NCBI GenBank assembly: GCA_965369375.1
Contig: CBDUQN010000065.1
Location: 1 to 17,689 of the forward strand
Reading direction: 5' to 3'
DNA from: CBDUQN01 sp965369375
GTDB lineage: Bacteria; Krumholzibacteriota; Krumholzibacteriia; Krumholzibacteriales; Krumholzibacteriaceae
Length of the DNA: 17,689 nt
In this document: positions 1-5,383 of the stretch, one piece after another
How positions within the stretch are numbered: the stretch's first letter is position 1
How the letters are laid out: each line of letters starts with the position of its first letter
Translations under genes and position numbers: made by a program
The notes under the pieces: model-generated
Told to the model about the DNA's origin: nothing
Seen by the model: only the letters and a program-made list of their open reading frames with translations
The model's database searches: none

Positions 1-78
1 AATTCAGCGCAATACCAGGAGATCGGCTCGAACTAGTAAGTCGAATGAGTTTGAGGGGTCACGAACGCTGAAATAGAA

Positions 79-156
79 TGGCGTCCCCAACGGGATTCGA
101 ACCCGTGTTGCCGCCGTGAAAGGGCAGTGTCCTAGGCCTGACTAGACGATGGGGAC
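79..156 (-). tRNA. tRNA-Glu (anticodon TTC), CCA encoded
   Basis: On the minus strand the cloverleaf starts GTCCCCA at 156 and closes with TGGGGAC, a discriminator G at 82 and an encoded CCA at 81-79. The anticodon arm reads CTGCC-CTTTCAC-GGCGG, giving anticodon TTC (Glu). The T arm is ACGGG-TTCGAAT-CCCGT, with the standard TTCGAAT loop. The D arm carries the TCGTCTAG...CTAGGACA pattern typical of bacterial tRNA-Glu. Three bases before the mature 5' end (GGC) can pair with GCC at the 3' end, lengthening the acceptor helix in the precursor. It lies about 60 bp downstream of lexA on the same strand; no convincing separate promoter is visible. Confidence 0.97.
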
Positions 157-217
157 GCCGAAGAGCAAATCTAGAATTTCAAAGACGTTGGAATTTATCA
201 ATTCAGGCTACGCAAAG

Positions 218-898
218 TCAACCGGAAAAAGACCTCCCGGAACCCGAAAGCCTCCTGATGACGCCGATTACCCTGCCGACAATAGAACAGTTCCTCTCAC
301 TACCGGCTCCGAACTCTATCGGTTCATATCTGGGATTCGCCGGCTGTAGGAGCACTTTCTTGCCTTTGCGCCGGAATCTCTTTACCGTTGCTTCACCATC
401 AACCAGGGCGACAACGATATCGCCGTTCTCGCACTGGTGCGCGCGCTTCACAATGAGAAGGTCCCCGGGAACGATATGATCATCGATCATACTGTCGCCT
501 TCGACCTTGAGGATAAAATCGCCCGACTCTCGGAATAGGCCTCTATCGAGAATCACGACATCTTCTATTTCCTCGAGCGCTTCGGCGGGCTTTCCCGCAG
601 TTATCCCACCTGCAATCGGATACGACATCGTCCCGGCGCCGGCTGCGCTCGTTCTCCCTGCTTCGCCCGGCGAATTGAGTATCTCTATCGCTCTCGACCT
701 CTTCCTGTTTCTCCTGATGTACCCTTTTCGTTCTATGGCCCTCAGATGATCCACAACCCCACGGTTTGACTTCAGGCGAAACGCCTCCCTTATCTCCCGT
801 ATCGTCGGCGGGTACCCGTTCTCCTTCACATACAGAACGAGAAAATCGAATACTTCACGCTGCCGCTCCGTCAGACCGTTCATATCGCGTCCAATCAC
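218..898 (-). CDS. lexA: LexA repressor (SOS regulator, self-cleaving, S24 family)
   Basis: LexA represses DNA-damage genes and is inactivated when RecA filaments stimulate its self-cleavage. All hallmarks are visible in the 226 residues. The N-terminal winged helix opens with LTERQREVFDFL (9-20) and continues PPTIREIREAFRL...HLRAIERKGYI. An Ala-Gly cleavage site lies at A101-G102 (GGITAGKP). The catalytic Ser136 is in EGDSM and the catalytic Lys173 in EATVKRF. The linker (about 74-92) is a little long and Gly/Ala-rich. Two starts are possible. GTG at 898 overlaps the stop of the upstream dnaE-like gene (GTGA), implying translational coupling. ATG at 883 gives the more family-like start MNGLTERQ. 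Neither has a strong Shine-Dalgarno. As second gene of the operon it is presumably autoregulated through the palindrome at 3732-3749 (inference). Confidence 0.96.
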   Translation of the reverse strand: MIGRDMNGLTERQREVFDFLVLYVKENGYPPTIREIREAFRLKSNRGVVDHLRAIERKGYIRRNRKRSRAIEILNSPGEAGRTSAAGAGTMSYPIAGGITAGKPAEALEEIEDVVILDRGLFRESGDFILKVEGDSMIDDHIVPGDLLIVKRAHQCENGDIVVALVDGEATVKRFRRKGKKVLLQPANPRYEPIEFGAGSERNCSIVGRVIGVIRRLSGSGRSFSG

Positions 899-3660
899 TC
901 GAATAGACCGAGTTGGTTTTTTGGTACCTTCTTCTTGCCCTTAGACGATATCTTCACCGGAGAAGGCGGAATTATCCCGATCTTGCCTCCCCCTTCAAAG
1001 AAGTCCTTGCACAGACCGGTGAGCTCACCGTGGCTTATGCCGTAAATGTCAAATGCTCCGTATTCTATCAGCCCCAGTACCGCTTTCATGGAAACAAGAC
1101 CGAAGAGCCGTTCGAGGAACTCATTGAACGATTGAAATTCCCCCATCCCGGAGCGGTCACCAAGGATCGCCTCGCATTCATCCGCTTCGATCTGCTTGAC
1201 GGATTTGAGGGGTTTTCTTATGCCATCGCTCGTAAACGAGTACCCCTCCTCACTGAGATTGATATTCACGGGAAGAATCGCTATGCCGATATTTGCAAGG
1301 TACTCGATGTATTTTTTCAGTCTATCTCTAACGTTCAAATTGCAATTGAGGAGTGATATGAAATACTGCTCGAAGAAGTGTGCCTTGAAATAGGCGGTTC
1401 GGTAGCTCAGATAGGCCTGAGAGCAGCTGAGCGCTTTTTCATGGGTATACGAGATATTATACAGCAGGAAATCGAATATCTTCATTGCATCCTCCTCGTC
1501 GATCCCGCTATCCATTGCGCCACGCATAAAATCGAGCCGCGCCGAGTACAAATCCCCGGTATCCCTGCTTCGCAACGCGCTCTCTATTTCGAGAGCCTTG
1601 TCCTCGTCCGTGCGAGAGGTATGCTTGAGAATTTCCTTTACCTGTTCGCGGTAAAGCAGTATGCCTCTGGTAGATTCGAGTGCGGCGGCGAGTGATGCGT
1701 GGGGAAGGTAAACCTTGCCCTTCTTATCGGCGTTGTCTATATATTTCTGGCCGAGGCGGCCCTCGAGGGGGCCCGGCCGGTAGAGAGAAATGACATTGAC
1801 TAGTTCGTCGAAATTCTTCGGCTTGATTTTTATCAACAGGTCACGTATCCCCTGACTCTCGAGAAGATATACGCCGCTTGTATCGCCCTTTGATATCAGA
1901 TCATACGTCTGTTGATCATCCAGCTTTTCAGGCGTCCATTTGCCGCCGCCCGTTTCCTCGAACGGATAGAGGGAAAGTGATATCTCCTTTCTCCCTCCGA
2001 CATTTCCAACGGTTTTTTCGAGCGTCGAGATGAAATGGGAATGCTGAATGCCGACGATCCACCCGCCCAAAGCTTCGATCGCCATTGAACCGATGAGCGC
2101 AAAGCGTTCATCGCTTGGTCCGGTTATGAAAGAAATGTCTTCATGCTTGCCACGAGGCAGGATCAGGATCCTTGATGTGAGTTGCTGAAAATGCCAAATC
2201 TTGCCTCGAAGCGCATCAGCGGCGTGAAGAGCCCGCCGGACACTCTCCTCGCTATTGTACAGATGCACGAGAGGTTCGGAGCTTTCGAGCATCTGTGCGA
2301 GGGTTTTGTGCCTCTTCTCAGCCATCAAATGCCTCGAGAGATTATCTCGGACATCAGGCGACATGCCGAAAAGACTCCCCACCTCCTTGACGATGGTCTG
2401 AAATGACATCTCTTCCTGAGTTACAACGAAAAACGGCTCTATATCGGGCAGAAGCCCGTGCAAGACCTCAATGAGCCAATCCTTGCTTTCATCCGATGTA
2501 ACAAGCTCTACGGGAAGTGGAATGCCTTTTGAAATCGAGGAGGGCTCAAAATTCAATCCATGATCGAAAGGATTCAGAGGTATGATCCCAAGAAGATACG
2601 CGGTAAAGCTCGTAAGGAGATTGCTTCCCATAATTTCAATCCAGATTCCTCTTTTCGATGCTTCACCGAACAGGTCCTTCAGAAATAACAGAAAGCCTGA
2701 AAGTTTCTCCCGTCGGAGGTCCTCGAGCTCACGATCGAGGATAGAACGTAAATGCGCTCTGTCATCAGCCGATCTGTTGTGGAACTTGAGCACAAATCTC
2801 CTCTTGCACATATTATCGATTGTTTCATCTGCGTTGATGTATGAAGAAAATCTTATTCTCCCCTTCCAGTCGAGGTTCACATTGCAGCGCTCGGCAATCT
2901 CCGCAGAGCTCTCCAGAGCCTCCTCATGCCCGTAGAAAAAGGGTTCCAGATCCTTGTGGCGCTTGAAATAGAATTCATCGGGAGGTCTGTGCTTCTCGCC
3001 GCTTCGCTCCTTTTCGTGCAACATGTGGAGAATCGTATAGTACCGAGACGCCTCCTTCTGAATAAACTTGTCATTATTTGTTGCAACAAGCGGAATGCCG
3101 AGTCTCTTGGAGAGCAGAGCGAGGTGATCTATAACGAGTCGTTCCTCAGGAAAATAATGGTTCATTACCTCGAGGTACAGATTGGATGATCCAAAGAGTG
3201 AAAGCAGTTTCTCGACAATCTCTCTCGTCCGCGCGAGGTTCCCGTGAAGAATTGCCTGGGGCGCCTCCCCCCTCAGACAGCCCGTCAGCGCGATCAGGCC
3301 CTCACAATGATCGGAGAGCTCTTCGAGCGACACATAGAGCCCCTTCTCTTTCGTGTAGTGACCATTTACGAGTGAAACGAGATTCCTGTATCCACCATCC
3401 GTTTCAGCAAGCAGTGTCAGATGATACAGTTTGTCGCCGCCGAGCACGGATGCATGCTGGATTTCCGCGCCGAATATAGGCTTGATATCGGCACCTTTTG
3501 CGAGATGGTAGAATTCGTGATGACCGTATGTAGTCCAATGATCCGTCACGGCAACAGCGTCGAGCTTGAGAAACGACGCCCTTTCGACAAGCTCTTGCAG
3601 TGTTATCATCCCCTCAAAGGGACTGAATACGCTGTGCACATGCAGAGGCACGTAAGGCAA
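895..3660 (-). CDS. DnaE-like protein (Pol III alpha paralogue) with lost polymerase catalytic residues and C-terminal clamp motif
   Basis: This 921-residue protein aligns with bacterial Pol III alpha but stops before the OB fold and tau-binding domain (usual length about 1,150). The PHP domain (1-200) keeps LHVHS (6-10), VTDH (38-41), GAE (64-66), His80, Cys128 and His168, but the late (N)D-x-H pair has become NNDKF. In the palm, the family GPGRGSxxGS loop reads EIMGSNLLTS (342-351), and PDxDxDF reads LPVELVTS (382-389), so both catalytic aspartates are absent. The third catalytic Asp region (KFDFLGL) aligns with GIQHSHF (537-543). Finger segments are well kept: LESQGIRDLL, SLYRPGPLEG, GILLYREQV, YFKAH. 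HhH-like sequence follows, then a basic tail ending QLGLFE, a beta-clamp motif. The start is TTG with AGGAGG eight bases upstream; no in-frame ATG fits. It is not ordinary DnaE or DnaE2/ImuC. A structural or PHP-nuclease role is inferred. Confidence 0.88.
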   Translation of the reverse strand: MPYVPLHVHSVFSPFEGMITLQELVERASFLKLDAVAVTDHWTTYGHHEFYHLAKGADIKPIFGAEIQHASVLGGDKLYHLTLLAETDGGYRNLVSLVNGHYTKEKGLYVSLEELSDHCEGLIALTGCLRGEAPQAILHGNLARTREIVEKLLSLFGSSNLYLEVMNHYFPEERLVIDHLALLSKRLGIPLVATNNDKFIQKEASRYYTILHMLHEKERSGEKHRPPDEFYFKRHKDLEPFFYGHEEALESSAEIAERCNVNLDWKGRIRFSSYINADETIDNMCKRRFVLKFHNRSADDRAHLRSILDRELEDLRREKLSGFLLFLKDLFGEASKRGIWIEIMGSNLLTSFTAYLLGIIPLNPFDHGLNFEPSSISKGIPLPVELVTSDESKDWLIEVLHGLLPDIEPFFVVTQEEMSFQTIVKEVGSLFGMSPDVRDNLSRHLMAEKRHKTLAQMLESSEPLVHLYNSEESVRRALHAADALRGKIWHFQQLTSRILILPRGKHEDISFITGPSDERFALIGSMAIEALGGWIVGIQHSHFISTLEKTVGNVGGRKEISLSLYPFEETGGGKWTPEKLDDQQTYDLISKGDTSGVYLLESQGIRDLLIKIKPKNFDELVNVISLYRPGPLEGRLGQKYIDNADKKGKVYLPHASLAAALESTRGILLYREQVKEILKHTSRTDEDKALEIESALRSRDTGDLYSARLDFMRGAMDSGIDEEDAMKIFDFLLYNISYTHEKALSCSQAYLSYRTAYFKAHFFEQYFISLLNCNLNVRDRLKKYIEYLANIGIAILPVNINLSEEGYSFTSDGIRKPLKSVKQIEADECEAILGDRSGMGEFQSFNEFLERLFGLVSMKAVLGLIEYGAFDIYGISHGELTGLCKDFFEGGGKIGIIPPSPVKISSKGKKKVPKNQLGLFE

Positions 3661-3668
3661 CCGGCATA

Positions 3669-3674
3669 CCTCCT
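3669..3674 (-). promoter_or_regulatory. Shine-Dalgarno deciding the TTG start of the dnaE-like gene
   Basis: AGGAGG on the minus strand lies 8 nt before TTG at 3660. An ATG sits between them but in another frame, so TTG is the start that fits both the ribosome site and the PHP reading frame (MPYVPLHVHS). Confidence 0.75.
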
Positions 3675-3696
3675 AACGAACCGTCTAACGAACCGT
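3673..3696 (-). repeat. 12-bp perfect tandem duplication in the dnaE-like leader
   Basis: The plus strand reads CTAACGAACCGT twice in a row (3673-3684 and 3685-3696). On the minus strand this is ACGGTTCGTTAG repeated, placing GTTC elements 12 bp apart immediately before the Shine-Dalgarno. It lies downstream of the predicted promoter, within the 5' untranslated leader. Just upstream is a short inverted repeat, AACGA-cttcc-TCGTT (3698-3712). Role unknown; it could be a replication slippage product or a second protein-binding site. Confidence 0.8.
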
Positions 3697-3726
3697 GAAC
3701 GACTTCCTCGTTGCGAGGGCCACCAG

Positions 3727-3755
3727 ATAATACTAAACATATGTATAGTTATCAA
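3727..3755 (-). promoter_or_regulatory. Sigma70-type promoter of the dnaE-like/lexA operon
   Basis: On the minus strand TTGATA (3755-3750, 5/6 to the -35 consensus) is followed after exactly 17 bp by TATTAT (3732-3727, 5/6 to the -10). Transcription would start near 3720, giving a leader of about 60 nt before the TTG start. Confidence 0.72.
3732..3749. promoter_or_regulatory. 18-bp near-palindrome in the promoter spacer, candidate LexA operator
   Basis: ACTAAACATATGTATAGT pairs at 8 of 9 symmetric positions and fills the -35/-10 spacer, where a bound repressor would block RNA polymerase. The centre ACATATGT is also the core of Gram-positive SOS boxes (CGAACATATGTTCG), although the flanks differ. 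LexA is encoded in the operon this promoter drives, and LexA is normally autoregulated. The match to a repressor site is seen in the sequence; binding by this LexA is inferred. Confidence 0.6.
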
Positions 3756-3778
3756 TAATAAAATAGCCTGATATAGAG

Positions 3779-3863
3779 AACTCTCGGGGGAGCCGGGGAG
3801 CCTCCCTGGGAGCCCCCAGGGGGGCACTCTCAGTGGCACTCCCAGGGGGGGCACTCTCAGTGG
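3779..3863. repeat. G-rich island with hairpin and imperfect direct repeats
   Basis: This GC-rich block lies in an otherwise AT-rich intergenic region. A direct repeat starting CCCAGGGGGG and ending CACTCTCAGTGG occurs at 3815-3836 and 3841-3863, the second copy having one more G. CACTCYCAG occurs three times (3825, 3837, 3852). GGGAGCC-type words occur three times at 3788-3814. GCCTCCCTGGG (3800-3810) can pair with CCCAGGGGGGC (3815-3825) around a 4-nt loop, and CACT-ctc-AGTG forms smaller hairpins. The plus strand has five G runs of 3-7. It lies between the two predicted divergent promoters, so it is probably not transcribed from either. Confidence 0.8.
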
Positions 3864-3932
3864 AAGATTGAAACAAAAGGGAAAAAATGATAGTATCCTA
3901 AATACGAATCCGCCATGGGGAAGGATCTAAAA

Positions 3933-3961
3933 TTGGATTGTAATTATTGTAAATGTATAGT
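3933..3961 (+). promoter_or_regulatory. Candidate promoter of the phosphatase-kinase operon
   Basis: TTGGAT (3933-3938, weak -35), a 17-bp spacer, then TATAGT (3956-3961, 5/6 to the -10 consensus). The leader would be about 97 nt before the ATG at 4065. The -10 overlaps an inverted repeat, AAATGTA-N8-TACATTT (3951-3972), that could be an operator. The remaining sequence from 3973 to 4050 shows no convincing RNA element or gene. Confidence 0.4.
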
Positions 3962-3972
3962 TACCTACATTT
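3951..3972. promoter_or_regulatory. Inverted repeat overlapping the -10 of the rightward operon
   Basis: AAATGTA (3951-3957) and TACATTT (3966-3972) are perfect 7-bp inverted arms around an 8-nt spacer and cover the predicted -10. The 11-mer ATGTATAGTTA at 3953-3963 also occurs at 3741-3751, half in the palindrome of the lexA-operon promoter. This could be an operator, possibly shared; the assignment is an inference. Confidence 0.35.
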
Positions 3973-4050
3973 GATAGCACACATAAACACACAGGAATGC
4001 CGTATCGGGGTTTATTCTCCGTCAGCTATCAGCAGGGTATGTAACCATCG

Positions 4051-4056
4051 AAGGGG
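4051..4056 (+). promoter_or_regulatory. Shine-Dalgarno favouring ATG 4065
   Basis: AAGGGG lies 8 nt before ATG 4065 but abuts the alternative GTG at 4056, so the ATG is the better start. The paralogue downstream begins at the matching residue (MAD versus MAE). Confidence 0.6.
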
Positions 4057-4064
4057 TGGTGAAG

Positions 4065-5369
4065 ATGGCCGAACCCGTTGATGCAAAAGGTTTTACTAAG
4101 TTACAACAGGAAAATTTCCGCCTGCGTATGGCGGTCGAAGAGCTAACAATCCTCAACGATATCGCAACCGCTATAAGCTCTACCTCCACGCTCGAGGAAG
4201 TCATCGAGTTGATCGTCCATAAGTGCATCAAGCATCTCAAGGTCGAACAGGGCGCCATCATGCTGCTCGACGTCGAAGAACGTGAGAGTCCCTTTGTTAC
4301 GATGCTTCGCAGAGCTGACACCTCAAAGGTGGTTCTCCCCTTCCGCCTCGACACGCAACTCATGGGCTGGATGATAAAGCACCAGAAACCGCTCGTGGTC
4401 AATAATTTCATCAGTGATGACAGGTTTCAGACATCGAAGAAAGAGGACTATCCTATCAGGTCCCTCCTTGCAGTTCCGCTTATTTCAAAGGGACGTATGG
4501 TCGGATCTCTGAATGCCTTCAACAAGAGGACCGATGATGGCTTCAGCGATGCTGACAAGAGGCTTCTGACCATAATCGCCGCCCAGTCCGCTCAAATAAT
4601 TGAAAACGCCAGGCTATACCAGGAAGAGCAGAACCTTCGACTGATTCAGGAAGAAATGAAAATGGCGTATAACATCCAGATGGAGTTGCTGCCGAAGGAC
4701 CCGCCTCGGATTCCTTGCTATGATATCGCCGGCAGAAGCATACCCGCTAAAGCAGTCGGAGGAGATTATTTCGATTTCATCACGATAGATGATCAGCGCA
4801 TCGCTGTCTGTTTGGGCGATGTATCCGGAAAGGGCATGCCCGCCGCGCTGCTCATGGCAAACCTTCAGGCGACACTGCGCGGCCAAACTCTGCTCAACGT
4901 TGCTCCGAAAGAATGCCTGCTCCGATCGAACACCCTTATCTTTAAGAGTACCGATCCGAGCAAGTTCGCTACCCTCTTTTACGGCATTCTCGATTGCAAG
5001 GATCACTACATGGTTTATTCGAATGGCGGACACAATTATCCATTTCTCTATAAGGGCACCGCAGAGCCGATGCGTCTTGCAGCGGGCGGTATCGTGCTCG
5101 GCGCTCTCGACCATTTCGCATTCGACGAAGAAAAAGTAACATTCAACCTGGGAGACGTGTTGCTCATTTTTTCAGACGGAATCACTGAAGCACTCAATAC
5201 GGAAGGCGAAGAATTCGGTGAAGAGCGGCTTCTCGAAATTCTATTAGAGAATATCGACCAAACGGCGGAACAACAGATCGAGAAAATCGTCGCTGCCGTC
5301 GATGAATACGCAAAAGACCTTTCTCAGAGCGACGATATAACGCTGGTTGTAGTGAAACGTAATAAATAG
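4065..5369 (+). CDS. GAF domain plus SpoIIE/RsbU-type PP2C serine phosphatase (first of a tandem pair)
   Basis: RsbU/SpoIIE phosphatases remove phosphate from phosphoserine or phosphothreonine, classically on STAS-domain anti-anti-sigma factors. Counted from ATG 4065 the protein has 434 residues: a short N-terminal coiled coil (10-30), a GAF-type sensor domain (about 25-185), a helical linker (QEEQNLRLIQEEMKMAYNIQ), then the phosphatase. Metal-site motifs are present: GGDYFDF (232-238), GDVSGKGMPAALL (251-263), SNGGHN (319-324), FSDGITEAL (369-377) and SDDITLVVV (422-430). No membrane segment or kinase domain is seen. A GTG at 4056 is possible, but AAGGGG at 4051-4056 is spaced 8 nt from the ATG, and the ATG makes every motif collinear with the next gene. 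It is followed after 14 bp by its close paralogue. The substrate is not in the window. Confidence 0.92.
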   Translation: MAEPVDAKGFTKLQQENFRLRMAVEELTILNDIATAISSTSTLEEVIELIVHKCIKHLKVEQGAIMLLDVEERESPFVTMLRRADTSKVVLPFRLDTQLMGWMIKHQKPLVVNNFISDDRFQTSKKEDYPIRSLLAVPLISKGRMVGSLNAFNKRTDDGFSDADKRLLTIIAAQSAQIIENARLYQEEQNLRLIQEEMKMAYNIQMELLPKDPPRIPCYDIAGRSIPAKAVGGDYFDFITIDDQRIAVCLGDVSGKGMPAALLMANLQATLRGQTLLNVAPKECLLRSNTLIFKSTDPSKFATLFYGILDCKDHYMVYSNGGHNYPFLYKGTAEPMRLAAGGIVLGALDHFAFDEEKVTFNLGDVLLIFSDGITEALNTEGEEFGEERLLEILLENIDQTAEQQIEKIVAAVDEYAKDLSQSDDITLVVVKRNK

Positions 5370-5383
5370 CAATCCGTGCAGTT

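Noticed and set aside
3..72. Inverted repeat TTCAGCG (3-9) and CGCTGAA (66-72) downstream of the tRNA
   Set aside because: Arms are only 7 bp with a 56-nt loop and no T run, and the region is cut by the window edge. Not a convincing terminator or attachment site.
2491..2523. Sequencing error or frameshift as cause of the missing DnaE catalytic residues
   Set aside because: The frame is open across the region and alignable on both sides (FTAYLLGIIPLNPF before, WLIEVL after), and three separate active-site segments are changed, so a local frameshift does not explain it.
3673..3700. Alphaproteobacterial-type SOS box (GTTC-N7-GTTC)
   Set aside because: Spacings are N8 and N3, the match lies downstream of the promoter, and the spacer palindrome at 3732-3749 is a better operator candidate.
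3606..3854. 82-codon minus-strand open frame through the G-rich island
   Set aside because: Low-complexity Pro/Gly/Leu translation of the repeats, overlapping the promoter, leader and start of the dnaE-like gene.
3815..3863. CRISPR-like direct repeats
   Set aside because: Only two full copies with a 4-nt gap, G-rich and self-complementary; no spacers of uniform length and no cas genes.
3997..4044. Possible 15-codon leader peptide before the phosphatase operon
   Set aside because: AGGA abuts its ATG with no spacing, the peptide has no runs of regulatory codons, and no attenuator hairpin with T run follows.
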